The notes: a model not told the origin generated them from the letters alone. Shown: positions 17,808 through 26,900, counted from the first letter of the stretch. The stretch is 36,747 bases of DNA from an uncultured Candidatus Saccharibacteria bacterium (GCA_946186455.1 CAMHNK010000006.1:1-36747), one strand, 5' to 3'. Numbers and translations: made by a program.

Positions 17808-20729
17808 ATGGAAGATTATAAGAATGAGGCATTAGAGGGGGAGATTTTTAGCAATGATAATGCCATACGCGTAAGAGGCGCGAGGCAAAACAATTTACAT
17901 AATCTCGATGTGGATATTCCGAGAGATAAGCTGGTAATTATTACGGGTTTGTCTGGTTCGGGTAAGTCGAGTTTAGCTTTTGATACGATTTATGCAGAAG
18001 GGCAGAGACGTTATGTCGAATCACTGTCGTCTTACGCAAGAATGTTCCTTGGCGTTATGGATAAACCGGATGTAGACTCGATTACGGGCTTGTCACCGGC
18101 GATTTCAATTGATCAAAAATCGACTTCGAGAAATCCACGTTCAACGGTGGCGACGGTGACGGAAGTGTATGACTATTTGCGTTTGTTATTTGCCAGAGTA
18201 GGTGTGCCGCATTGTCCAGTTTGTCATAAGGAAGTGTCGCGCCGAACGGTGGATGACATTGTAAATGAAGTGATGAAACTACCATTAGGCTCGAAACTGA
18301 TGTTACTGGCTCCGATTGTGGCTTCGAAAAAAGGTGAATTCCAACATATTCCGGAGCAATTCTCGGCGCGGGGTTTTTCGAGAGCGAGAGTGGATGGTAT
18401 TATTTATGCACTAGATGAATTTCCGGAATTAAATAAAAATGAACGTCACGATATTGAGATTGTAGTAGATAGATTTGTGCTAAGCCCAGAACAGCACACG
18501 AGAATTTCTGGTTCGATTGAACAAGCTTTGGAACTGGGCCAGGGAATTATTAAGTTACTTAAGATTACTGATACATCTACGGCGGTAGGTGAAAGCAGAA
18601 TTACAGCAGATAATACTGAGGTTTTAACCTATTCGCAAAGGTATGCTTGTCCGGATCATCCGGATGAACTGATTCCGGAATTAAGCCCAAGATTATTCTC
18701 GTTTAACGCACCGGAAGGAGCATGTCCAACCTGTACTGGTCTTGGCTCCAGGATGGAAGTTGACCCAGAATTAGTCTTTAATAAGAATTTAACGATTGCT
18801 GAAGGTGGGATTCGTCCGTTTAATCGCGTGCAACAAGATTCGTGGTGGCTAAAGAGATTAATGCAGGTCGGTGTGAAGCATGGATTTAATATCTATACAC
18901 CGATTGGGGAGCTCTCAGAAGAAACCAGAAATCTGATTCTTTATGGTACGGGCGATGAAAAATACGAGATGAGGATTACTGGGTCCGGTAGATTTGCCGA
19001 TGGTACGAAGTATGAGACGACTTATGAAGGCGTGATTCCGACGCTCGAACGGCGTTATAATGATCCGAAAATTTCGGAGTTTATGAAACATGATATTGAA
19101 AGATTCATGCGGGTGAGAGAATGCCAGACTTGTCACGGGGCAAGGTTAAAACCAGCTGTGCTGGCTGTAACAGTGCATGATTTAAATATTGTAGATATGT
19201 GCAACCTAGATGTTGATGCGGCACTTGAAGTTCTAAATCAAGATTTAGGATTTACGGAATCCGAAGAATTAATTGCAAAACCAATTCTAAAAGAGATTCG
19301 TGAACGCGTGAAGTTTATGCAGGATGTGGGGTTAGGATATCTGGAACTAGGACGTGCGGCTAATACTTTGTCTGGTGGTGAGGCGCAGAGAATTAGGCTC
19401 GCCACGCAGATTGGTTCAGGACTTCAAGGGGTGCTTTATGTCCTCGATGAGCCGTCGATTGGTTTGCACCAGAGAGATAATAATAAGTTGATTGCAACGC
19501 TGAAACATTTACGTGATCTAAAGAATACAGTCTTAGTGGTGGAACACGATGAAGATACGATGTGGTCATCGGATTATATTATTGATATTGGTCCAGGCGC
19601 GGGTGTGAATGGTGGTAGGCTAGTAGCGGCGGGCACGCCAGAAGAAGTCGCGAAGAATCCAAATTCAATTACGGGCAAATATTTGTCTGGTGAGCTCACA
19701 ATTCCGGTACCGAAGAAACGTCGTAAAGTTCGCGCTGGTCATGAACTCGTAGTAGTGGGCGCCAGGGAAAATAATCTTAAAAATATCGATGCGCATTTCC
19801 CACTTGGCGTGATGACGGTGGTATCGGGGGTGTCTGGTTCAGGTAAATCAACGCTTGTAAATACTATCTTAGCCAATGAATTACTGGCTAGGCTGCACCA
19901 TGCGCAGACGGTTTCTGGCACGCACGAAAGAATCGATGGAATTGAAAAGATTAATAAAGTGATTGTGATTGATCAATCGCCGATTGGCAGAACGCCGCGT
20001 TCGAACCCGGCAACTTATACGGGTGTGTTTAACCAGATTCGTGAATTGTTTGCATCACAGCCAGAAGCAGAAGTTCGTGGTTACAAGGCCGGTAGATTTT
20101 CATTTAATGTGAAGGGTGGTAGATGTGAACATTGCCAAGGTGATGGTGTAAACAAGATTGAAATGCATTTCTTGCCGGATGTTTATGTGACTTGTCCGGC
20201 TTGTCATGGCAAACGCTATAATCACGAAGCACTCGAGATTAAATACAAGGGTAAAGATATTTCGGAAGTCCTTGATATGACGATTGATGAGGCCGTGGAA
20301 TTCTTTAAAAATATCCCGTCGATTGCGCCGAAACTCCGCACGATTCAGGAAGTGGGCTTAGGTTACATCAGGCTTGGTCAGCCAGCGACGACTTTCTCAG
20401 GCGGTGAAGCACAACGTATTAAACTCGCAACCGAACTTTCACGCCGTTCGACGGGTAAGACGCTTTACATCTTGGATGAGCCAACTACTGGTCTGCATAC
20501 GGATGATGTAAAGAGACTACTTACGATTCTCAATAAACTCGTGGATGGTGGTAACTCGATGATTATTATTGAACATAACTTGCACGTAATTAAGAGCGCC
20601 GACTGGGTGATTGATATGGGTCCAGAGGGTGGCTTAAAGGGTGGTGAGATTTGCGCTGAAGGTACGCCAGAGGATCTCGCGAAGTCCGCGAAGACTCCAA
20701 CTGGTGAGTATCTCAAAAAAATGTTATAA
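17808..20729 (+). CDS. uvrA: Excinuclease ABC subunit A
   Basis: Two ABC ATPase modules: GLSGSGKSSLAFDTIYAEGQRRYVESLSSYARMF, GVSGSGKSTLVN; CxxC zinc motifs; YVLDEPSIGLHQRDN, YILDEPTTGLHTDDV. ATG 17808 preferred to TTG 17793. Confidence 0.97.
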   Translation: MEDYKNEALEGEIFSNDNAIRVRGARQNNLHNLDVDIPRDKLVIITGLSGSGKSSLAFDTIYAEGQRRYVESLSSYARMFLGVMDKPDVDSITGLSPAISIDQKSTSRNPRSTVATVTEVYDYLRLLFARVGVPHCPVCHKEVSRRTVDDIVNEVMKLPLGSKLMLLAPIVASKKGEFQHIPEQFSARGFSRARVDGIIYALDEFPELNKNERHDIEIVVDRFVLSPEQHTRISGSIEQALELGQGIIKLLKITDTSTAVGESRITADNTEVLTYSQRYACPDHPDELIPELSPRLFSFNAPEGACPTCTGLGSRMEVDPELVFNKNLTIAEGGIRPFNRVQQDSWWLKRLMQVGVKHGFNIYTPIGELSEETRNLILYGTGDEKYEMRITGSGRFADGTKYETTYEGVIPTLERRYNDPKISEFMKHDIERFMRVRECQTCHGARLKPAVLAVTVHDLNIVDMCNLDVDAALEVLNQDLGFTESEELIAKPILKEIRERVKFMQDVGLGYLELGRAANTLSGGEAQRIRLATQIGSGLQGVLYVLDEPSIGLHQRDNNKLIATLKHLRDLKNTVLVVEHDEDTMWSSDYIIDIGPGAGVNGGRLVAAGTPEEVAKNPNSITGKYLSGELTIPVPKKRRKVRAGHELVVVGARENNLKNIDAHFPLGVMTVVSGVSGSGKSTLVNTILANELLARLHHAQTVSGTHERIDGIEKINKVIVIDQSPIGRTPRSNPATYTGVFNQIRELFASQPEAEVRGYKAGRFSFNVKGGRCEHCQGDGVNKIEMHFLPDVYVTCPACHGKRYNHEALEIKYKGKDISEVLDMTIDEAVEFFKNIPSIAPKLRTIQEVGLGYIRLGQPATTFSGGEAQRIKLATELSRRSTGKTLYILDEPTTGLHTDDVKRLLTILNKLVDGGNSMIIIEHNLHVIKSADWVIDMGPEGGLKGGEICAEGTPEDLAKSAKTPTGEYLKKML

Positions 20730-20747
20730 TTGTCTAAAGGAGAAATA

Positions 20748-21947
20748 ATGGCAACAAATATCACTAAAATTTTTCTAGTTTTAAATTCCGGTTCTAGCTC
20801 GGAGAAATTCTCACTTTATGAAGGTCAAGACGAAGTTTGTTCGCTTTACTTTGAAGGTGTAGAAATTGACGGTAAGAAGAAGTTTATCTGCACGGTGTCA
20901 AAAGCCGATGGTTCGGAAGAGAAAGTGAATAAGACTTGGGATTCGCTCGACGTAGCGTTTAAGGAAGCCAAGGAAATCTTCGAGAAGGAAGGATTCATTA
21001 ACGAATCACATCCACTCGATGGCATTTTGGTGAGAACGCCAGCGGCTGGTACTTATTTCTCAAAGCATCACATTGTAACGGATGAAACTTTTGATGAGCT
21101 CGAAAAGGCCAAACTCACTTATCCACTACACGTACCAGGTGCAATCCGTGGTGTGAAGAATGCGCAAGCCGCATTTCCTGGGATTCCAGTAATGACGATG
21201 AGTGATTCAGAGGCATTAACCCGTGATTCACGTAGAGATGCTGAGTATGCGTTGCCAAAAGAAATCATTGAAGAATTTGACTTAGGTCGTTGGGGTGCAC
21301 ATGGTTCATCTTATGGCTATGTAATGGGCAAGATTAAAGAACTTGGCATCCTTGAAAAGAAGATGGTGATTTGCCATCTTGGTTCTGGTTGTTCGGTGAC
21401 TGGTTTTATTGATGGCGAACCGGCTTATACTTCAATGGGCGAAACGCCACTTGAAGGTTTGATGTCTTCAACCCGTACAGGCTCGATTGACCCAACGGTA
21501 GGCGCATTGCTTGGTGACAAACTTGGTGCAGCTGAAGCAATTAAGGTGATGAACAAGGCTTCTGGCCTCGTAGCACTCGCTGGCTCTTCGGATATGCGTG
21601 AGATTATTGCTGGCCTCGAAGATGGCGAGCCAAATGCAACCACCGCCTACAACATGTTTATTGATGGTGTGGCTGGCAAGATTGGTGAATTTGCAGCCAA
21701 GATGGGCGGCATTGATGCAATCGTCTTTACCGCAACGATTGGCGAACGTTCAATTCCAGTCAGAACTTCCATTATTTCTAAACTTGAATTCATGGGCTTT
21801 AAGATTAAACATGATGCAACGCTTGATAAGTCCAAGGGTTATGCGAACGTGGCGGAGGAAGATTCGAAGCCAATTTATGTGATTCCAACAAACGAGGCGG
21901 CTTACATGATTACGAAAGCTAGCGAGCTCGTTGACGCAATTAAGTAA
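20748..21947 (+). CDS. ackA: Acetate kinase family protein (divergent)
   Basis: LNSGSSSEKFSLYE, ICHLGSGCSVTGFIDGEPAYTSMGETPLEGLMSSTRTGSIDP, VIPTNEAAYMI. SD aaaggaga before ATG 20748. Confidence 0.88.
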   Translation: MATNITKIFLVLNSGSSSEKFSLYEGQDEVCSLYFEGVEIDGKKKFICTVSKADGSEEKVNKTWDSLDVAFKEAKEIFEKEGFINESHPLDGILVRTPAAGTYFSKHHIVTDETFDELEKAKLTYPLHVPGAIRGVKNAQAAFPGIPVMTMSDSEALTRDSRRDAEYALPKEIIEEFDLGRWGAHGSSYGYVMGKIKELGILEKKMVICHLGSGCSVTGFIDGEPAYTSMGETPLEGLMSSTRTGSIDPTVGALLGDKLGAAEAIKVMNKASGLVALAGSSDMREIIAGLEDGEPNATTAYNMFIDGVAGKIGEFAAKMGGIDAIVFTATIGERSIPVRTSIISKLEFMGFKIKHDATLDKSKGYANVAEEDSKPIYVIPTNEAAYMITKASELVDAIK

Positions 21948-21948
21948 A

Positions 21949-22518
21949 ATGACCTGGAAGAACGATCAAGTATCGGAAGCAGAAACGGAAAAAATCCTCG
22001 AGCTCGCGAGAAAATGTCTCGCGGGCACGGGGGATTTTGTGGAATTAGGTTGCTATAAAGGTGATACGTCGCTATTACTCGCGGAGGCCTTACAGGGGAG
22101 CGACCATATATTATATATATATGATTCGTTTGAGGGGTTGCCGGAAAAGTCTACTCAGGACGAGTCAGCACTTGGCGAGAGTTTTAAAGCCAAAGAATTA
22201 TTTGTGACGAAGAGAGAAGTGAAGGAGAGATTTCTGCGTGCGGGCTATAAACTCCCGGTAATCAAGAAAGCCTGGTTTAATGAACTCAAGGAGGCGGACT
22301 TGCCAGAAAGAATCGCTTTTGCGTTTCTTGACGGGGATTTTTATGAGTCGATTAGGGATTCCCTAAGGCTAATTGAGAAGAAGATTAATGGCATTATCAT
22401 TGTACATGATTATTTAAATCCGGCGCTTCCGGGGGTAAAAAAGGCCGTGGATGAATGGTTAACAAATAAACAGGTAAGGACAGAAACTTTCCAGAGTATG
22501 ATAATCATCAATGATTAG
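21949..22518 (+). CDS. TylF/macrocin-O-methyltransferase-like class I SAM methyltransferase
   Basis: 'GDFVELGCYKGDTSLLLAEAL...YIYDSFEGLPE...IAFAFLDGDFYESIRDSLRLIEKKINGIIIVHDY' pattern of the TylF family. Confidence 0.78.
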   Translation: MTWKNDQVSEAETEKILELARKCLAGTGDFVELGCYKGDTSLLLAEALQGSDHILYIYDSFEGLPEKSTQDESALGESFKAKELFVTKREVKERFLRAGYKLPVIKKAWFNELKEADLPERIAFAFLDGDFYESIRDSLRLIEKKINGIIIVHDYLNPALPGVKKAVDEWLTNKQVRTETFQSMIIIND

Positions 22519-23080
22519 GTGTGGGATAACGGAGAAGAGGTTAAAGAACGCCCGTTTTAGAAAGACTGAAGAAACGATCCTAAAGGTCTTTTTTGAAGGG
22601 GAATGTAGGTGTATTTGCAAACTGGCCAAGAGAGCTGGGGTACATCGGACGACAGTTTATTCCCATCATCATGGAGTAGTTGCGATTCCGACCGATTATC
22701 AGCACTATGTATTATATATGTATAAAAAGACACTGAAACGGCTGATTAGTGGTGGAGACGGGAAGATTGAAACAGTATTTGAGATTACGCTGCTTTTTAT
22801 GATGCAGAATAAGAAGCTATTTAAGGTGGCGCTGTATACGGGTGATACAACGGTATTTCGGAAGATGGTCTGGATGCTAAGGCCTTTGATTGAGAAATCG
22901 ATGGGACTCCCGAAGAATTCGAAACGAATGTTTAATGTTTATGCGAGTGAGATAGTGGCGCTAATGGATGAATGGGGTAAAAAGGATTATCTGGAAGAGG
23001 AAATGAAAACAGTTTTAAAGAATATTTTATATCTAACGAAGTCGCTACGAACACGCCTTGCGCCAATTATGGAAAATTAG
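22511..23080 (+). CDS. TetR/AcrR-like transcriptional regulator
   Basis: N-terminal HTH-like 'TILKVFFEGECRCICKLAKRAGVHRTTVYSHH', all-helical C-terminal domain. Confidence 0.6.
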   Translation: MIRCGITEKRLKNARFRKTEETILKVFFEGECRCICKLAKRAGVHRTTVYSHHHGVVAIPTDYQHYVLYMYKKTLKRLISGGDGKIETVFEITLLFMMQNKKLFKVALYTGDTTVFRKMVWMLRPLIEKSMGLPKNSKRMFNVYASEIVALMDEWGKKDYLEEEMKTVLKNILYLTKSLRTRLAPIMEN

Positions 23081-23103
23081 CACTCAATGCTTTACAGTGC
23101 TAA
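23077..23103. promoter_or_regulatory. CIRCE element (HrcA operator) upstream of groES-groEL
   Basis: TTAGCACTC-N9-CAGTGCTAA, one mismatch to TTAGCACTC-N9-GAGTGCTAA. Confidence 0.93.
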
Positions 23104-23118
23104 TTTTTGTGCTATAAT
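23091..23118 (+). promoter_or_regulatory. groES promoter TTTACA-N16-TATAAT, -35 embedded in CIRCE
   Basis: TTTACA 23091-23096, TGCTATAAT 23110-23118. Confidence 0.75.
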
Positions 23119-23144
23119 AGGGGTAGAAAAAGGAGATAAAAGGC

Positions 23145-23393
23145 ATGAAACCATTAAAAGACAGAATTGTGGCCGTGGTAGAAAAGCCACTCGAAACGAC
23201 TAAATCTGGAATCTTACTTGGTGAAGCAAAAGAAAAACCAGCATATGTAGTGGTAGAGTCAGTCGGCCCGGAGGTCAAAGAAGTGAAAAAAGGTGACAAG
23301 ATTATCTGCAAAGACTATTCAACGACGGAAATTAAAATGGACGGGAAGGAATACATCATCGTTAAAGAAGAAGATGTACTGGCCACGTTGTAG
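23145..23393 (+). CDS. groES: Co-chaperonin GroES (short, 82 aa)
   Basis: MKPLKDRIVAVVEKPLETTKSGILLGEAKEKPAYVVVESVGPEVKEVKKGDKIICKDYSTTEIKMDGKEYIIVKEEDVLATL; upstream SD aaggaga. Confidence 0.95.
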   Translation: MKPLKDRIVAVVEKPLETTKSGILLGEAKEKPAYVVVESVGPEVKEVKKGDKIICKDYSTTEIKMDGKEYIIVKEEDVLATL

Positions 23394-23407
23394 GAAAGGG
23401 AGTAAAA

Positions 23408-25024
23408 ATGGCAAAAAAGATCTATTACGAAGCAGAAGCTCGCGAAAAAGTATTATCGGGCGCGAAGCAATTATATGATGCAGTTAAGGTGACATTTGGT
23501 CCGAAGGGTAAAAATGTCATTATTGAAAAGGAATATGGCGCACCAGTGATTACGCACGATGGTGTAACGGTGGCAGAAGCCGTAGAATTACCAAACAAGG
23601 ATGAAAAACTCGGCGAAGCCGTAGGTGCGAAGCTCATCAAGACGGCTGCGCAGAAACTCAACAAAGTGGCGGGTGATGGTACCACAACTGTGACAGTCTT
23701 AACGTACAACATTTTGAATGAAGCGAATAAACTAATTGCTGCTGGCATGAATCCAATGGAACTCCGTCGTGGCATCGAGAAAGCCGGTGCGGAAATCGTG
23801 GCGGGAATTGAAAAGTCCGCTGAACAAATCGAAGGTGATTCAAAGAAGGTCGCAGAGGTCGCCACGATCTCGGCCGGTGATGAAACGATTGGCAAACTAA
23901 TTGCTGAAGTGATTTCAAAGATTGGTAAGGATGGCGTGGTAACGGTGGAAGCTGGTCAAGGCCTCGAGATGGAACAGGAAATTGTCGAAGGCTTTAGCTA
24001 TGATAAAGGCTATGCATCGGCGTTCTTTGTGACGGATGTAAATCGTCAAGAGGCGACTTTTGACAAACCACTAGTACTGGTGACTGATAAAAAGATTTCA
24101 GCAGCGAATGATATTTTGCCACTACTTGAAAAGTGCGCACAAGCCGGACGCAAGGATCTCGTGATTATCGCTGAGGAAGTGAGTGGTGAAGCATTGTCAT
24201 TACTCGTCTTGAACAAGCTAAAAGGTGTCTTTAACTCGCTAGTACTAAAGGCTCCGTCCTTCGGTGATAGACGTAAAGAAATCATGGAAGATATCGCAAT
24301 TCTTACAGACGCAACAGTAGTGTCGGCCGATAAGGGCTTGAAGCTTGAAGAAGTTGGACTCGAAGTGCTTGGCTCAGCCGCTAAGGTAATCGCGACGAAG
24401 GATGAAACGACAATTATTAAGGGCGCCGGTGATCAAAAGGAAGTCGCAAAGAGAATTGCCTTGATTCACTCACAAGCCGAAATGGCACGCTCGGACTATG
24501 AACGCGAAGAATTCGAGAAGAGAGCCGCAGCACTTTCTGGCAAAGTAGCCGTGATTAAAGTTGGTGGTGCAACTGAAACCGAAATCGACGAGAAGAAATT
24601 CCGCGTGGATGATGCAGTGGCAGCCACGAAAGCCGCTCTGGCTGAGGGAATCGTGACTGGTGGTGGTGTGACGCTCGTGAATCTTGCGTCCAAGCTTTCC
24701 GAAGAAGATGCAGGTCACAGAATCGTGAAGAATGCGCTCAAGACTCCATTTATTCATATTATGGAAAATGCTGGTCTTAATGCACAGGCTCTGCTTTACG
24801 AAGTGGAAAAGTCCACGAAAGAAGGCTACGGCGTTAATGTGATGGCTCCAGAAAAAGGTTTGATTGACCTCAAGAAAGCCGGCGTGATTGATCCAGCGAA
24901 GGTAACGAAGGAAGCCGTGAAGAATGCAACTTCAATTGCGGCAACGGCAATTACAATGGGCGCATTAATTGTGGAAATCCCAGAGGAAAAACCAGCCGCT
25001 CCGGACATGGGCGGAATGTATTAA
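23408..25024 (+). CDS. groEL: Chaperonin GroEL
   Basis: KVTFGPKGKNVIIEKEYGAPVITHDGVTVA, KVAGDGTTTVTVL, GGVTLVNLASKL, C-terminal DMGGMY. Confidence 0.98.
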   Translation: MAKKIYYEAEAREKVLSGAKQLYDAVKVTFGPKGKNVIIEKEYGAPVITHDGVTVAEAVELPNKDEKLGEAVGAKLIKTAAQKLNKVAGDGTTTVTVLTYNILNEANKLIAAGMNPMELRRGIEKAGAEIVAGIEKSAEQIEGDSKKVAEVATISAGDETIGKLIAEVISKIGKDGVVTVEAGQGLEMEQEIVEGFSYDKGYASAFFVTDVNRQEATFDKPLVLVTDKKISAANDILPLLEKCAQAGRKDLVIIAEEVSGEALSLLVLNKLKGVFNSLVLKAPSFGDRRKEIMEDIAILTDATVVSADKGLKLEEVGLEVLGSAAKVIATKDETTIIKGAGDQKEVAKRIALIHSQAEMARSDYEREEFEKRAAALSGKVAVIKVGGATETEIDEKKFRVDDAVAATKAALAEGIVTGGGVTLVNLASKLSEEDAGHRIVKNALKTPFIHIMENAGLNAQALLYEVEKSTKEGYGVNVMAPEKGLIDLKKAGVIDPAKVTKEAVKNATSIAATAITMGALIVEIPEEKPAAPDMGGMY

Positions 25025-25053
25025 AAAATAGCCCCTTCGGGGGCTATTTTTTT
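25023..25053. terminator. Bidirectional terminator between groEL and convergent gene
   Basis: AAAAAATAGCCCC TTCG GGGGCTATTTTTTT. Confidence 0.9.
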
Positions 25054-25061
25054 AAATGCAA

Positions 25062-25688
25062 TTACATTTTGTCGATTGATTCGACGAGATAGAGCAAAGC
25101 TTCAGCACGCTCAGTATCATCAGCAATTTCTTTAGCAGCAAGATAAGCTGGTTCAAGCACGGTGTAATCGTGCAAGTCATTAAAGATGTTGCGATAGAAA
25201 TTGAATTTCTGAGATGGATTCATGTTGAGATGATCAACGAGTGGAATCAAATCGCGAAGAGCGGCTTGCTTAACTTGACGAGTATCAAGACCTTGGGCGA
25301 CAGGTGCTGGCTCAAAGGCTGGCATAACTGGCTCTGGAGCTGGTGGCATCACTGGAGCAGGAGCTGGCTCAAAGGCTGGCATAACTGGCTCTGGAGCAGG
25401 GACCTCGAGATTTGGAATTGTAACCCCTCCAATCGGGGCAATCGGCTCTGGGGCAGGAGCAACCATCTCGACCGTCGGGGCTGGAGCAACTGGTGCCGGT
25501 TCTGGCTCTGGAGCAGGAAATGGTCCAATAGCTTCGGCGAGTTCGCCAGTATCACCTTCTGGTACTGAAGAAGGAGCTGCGACCGGGTCAGAAAAAACCG
25601 GGTCTTGATTAGTCGTATTTGCGATGTCGTCGATTGCTTTTTGCAGATCGTTGTCTGCAGGTTGATTTTGGTCCATTTTTTTGCCCAC
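25062..25688 (-). CDS. Pro/Ala/Glu-rich low-complexity protein with conserved-looking C-terminal helical domain, unknown function
   Basis: PAPEPVMPAFEPAPAPVMPPAPEPVMPAFEPAPV repeats; C-terminal 'LRDLIPLVDHLNMNPSQKFNFYRNIFNDLHDYTVLEPAYLAAKEIADDTERAEALLYLVESIDKM'. Start may be 25676. Confidence 0.7.
   Translation of the reverse strand: MGKKMDQNQPADNDLQKAIDDIANTTNQDPVFSDPVAAPSSVPEGDTGELAEAIGPFPAPEPEPAPVAPAPTVEMVAPAPEPIAPIGGVTIPNLEVPAPEPVMPAFEPAPAPVMPPAPEPVMPAFEPAPVAQGLDTRQVKQAALRDLIPLVDHLNMNPSQKFNFYRNIFNDLHDYTVLEPAYLAAKEIADDTERAEALLYLVESIDKM
25306..25397. repeat. 35-nt perfect direct repeat (25306-25340 and 25363-25397)
   Basis: GCTGGCTCAAAGGCTGGCATAACTGGCTCTGGAGC present twice, 57-nt period (in frame). 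Confidence 0.9.
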
Positions 25689-25727
25689 CTTTACATTATA
25701 CTTATGATTAATTTTAGCACAGATTTT

Positions 25728-26195
25728 TTATATACGCAAGAAATTCACGATTTTATCTAGAAAATCCAACTTTACTTCTTCCATTGGCAAGTGATTGCCG
25801 AGCATATCAACAATCTCTTCGCCGCTACCTTTCGGGAAATAAACTTTCACACTGAGACCGAGACGTTTCTTTGGAATAAGAACAGCAGAATAATGCTTGC
25901 CTTCTTTTAGGATACCAAAAGCACGAAAGTTTTCGTACGGGTGATCGAGATTACCTTCGGTTAAACCTTTGTTGTCGAGCTTGTATTTAATCTTGCGTGG
26001 CGGACGAAGCGAGAAAACGAGAATAGTGATGACAATCACAATGACGAGAGCAAGGAAAGTCCAGCCATGATAGATAATTGCAATAGTTGAAAGACCACCG
26101 GCGACTAAAAATAATCCAATATACCAGAGAACATTGTGATCTTTCACAATGTATTCTTCGGCTTCCCAAGAGACCGGTTGCAATGTCTTAACCAT
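25728..26195 (-). CDS. Small membrane protein of unknown function
   Basis: Two TM helices 'VLWYIGLFLVAGGLSTIAIIYHGWTFLALVIVIVITILVF' then a PH-like soluble domain; extended -10 promoter on minus strand at 26202-26210. Confidence 0.7.
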   Translation of the reverse strand: MVKTLQPVSWEAEEYIVKDHNVLWYIGLFLVAGGLSTIAIIYHGWTFLALVIVIVITILVFSLRPPRKIKYKLDNKGLTEGNLDHPYENFRAFGILKEGKHYSAVLIPKKRLGLSVKVYFPKGSGEEIVDMLGNHLPMEEVKLDFLDKIVNFLRI

Positions 26196-26252
26196 AAGGT
26201 GATTATAGCATGTTTTACAAAAAAGTGCTAAATGTGATAGAATATCTAGGAT

Positions 26253-26345
26253 GGAGGGTTACCCAAGTGGCTGAAGGGGACGGTTTGCTAAATCGTTAGG
26301 CTGGGGCAACCTGGCGCGGGAGTTCGAATCTCCCACCCTCCGCCA
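26253..26345 (+). tRNA. tRNA-Ser (GCU), CCA encoded
   Basis: Acceptor GGAGGGT/ACCCTCC, G discriminator, CCA; anticodon stem ACGGT/ATCGT with loop TTGCTAA (anticodon GCT); long variable arm; T-loop GTTCGAATC. Confidence 0.95.
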
Positions 26346-26359
26346 TTTTTTGTATCTGG

Positions 26360-26421
26360 ACAAATAAAACTAATTTTTCGGAGACGATTCGGAAAGTCTC
26401 CTTAAAATTAGTTTTATTTGT
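26360..26421. repeat. Long near-perfect palindrome/hairpin downstream of tRNA-Ser
   Basis: ACAAATAAAACTAATTTT (26360-26377) pairs exactly with 26404-26421; inner GGAGAC (26380-26385)/GTCTCC (26396-26401); 10-nt loop. Confidence 0.9.
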
Positions 26422-26433
26422 TCTAATGCATAC

Positions 26434-26462
26434 TTGGCAGAGTGTGATATATGTGGTATAAT
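26434..26462 (+). promoter_or_regulatory. Promoter TTGGCA-N17-TATAAT for the first pilin-like gene
   Basis: TTGGCA 26434-26439, TATAAT 26457-26462, ATG at 26469. Confidence 0.75.
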
Positions 26463-26468
26463 AAGGGT

Positions 26469-26900
26469 ATGAAAAATATTGCTAAAGTTTTATTATCGTT
26501 TGTAATCTGTGCGTTTGTGGCACTGACTGGTTTTTCTGGCATCGCTTCAGCGACGCAATTTTCTTCTTTAGCGGATGGTGCAAGAGCAGCACAGTGTACT
26601 GGTTGTCCAAGTGATCTTTTTGGCGAAACTGGTGTGTTTAAGCAAGTGACAAACACGATTCTCTATATCGTAGGTATTGTGGCGGTGATTATGCTCATCA
26701 TTGGTGGTATCAAATACGTCGTTTCTGGTGGTGATGCGAAAAAAGTGACGGATGCAAAGAACACCGTGCTTTACGCAATCATTGGTCTAATTGTTTGCTT
26801 CCTCGCATTCGCAATCGTGAACTTTGTGATTTCGTCACTCCCATCTGGTAATACGGCGACGACGACTGGTGCATTAATCCAGACTGCTAGTTGCAAGTAA
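26469..26900 (+). CDS. VirB2/TrbC-like pilin family protein (single repeat unit)
   Basis: Signal peptide; two hydrophobic helices around SGGDAKKVTDAKNT; start re-assigned from 26451 to 26469. Confidence 0.8.
   Translation: MKNIAKVLLSFVICAFVALTGFSGIASATQFSSLADGARAAQCTGCPSDLFGETGVFKQVTNTILYIVGIVAVIMLIIGGIKYVVSGGDAKKVTDAKNTVLYAIIGLIVCFLAFAIVNFVISSLPSGNTATTTGALIQTASCK

Noticed and set aside
22003-22027. CGCGAGA-N5-TCTCGCG hairpin in the methyltransferase gene
   Set aside because: Coding sequence with a short stem; no T-tract or intergenic context, likely chance.
22107-22123. ATATATTATATATATAT tract
   Set aside because: Simple AT-rich codons (Ile/Leu/Tyr) in frame; not a promoter or repeat element with support.
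25170-25568. 132-aa Trp-rich plus-strand ORF
   Set aside because: Antisense of the Pro/Glu-rich repeat gene; Trp-rich composition is a by-product of the repeat.
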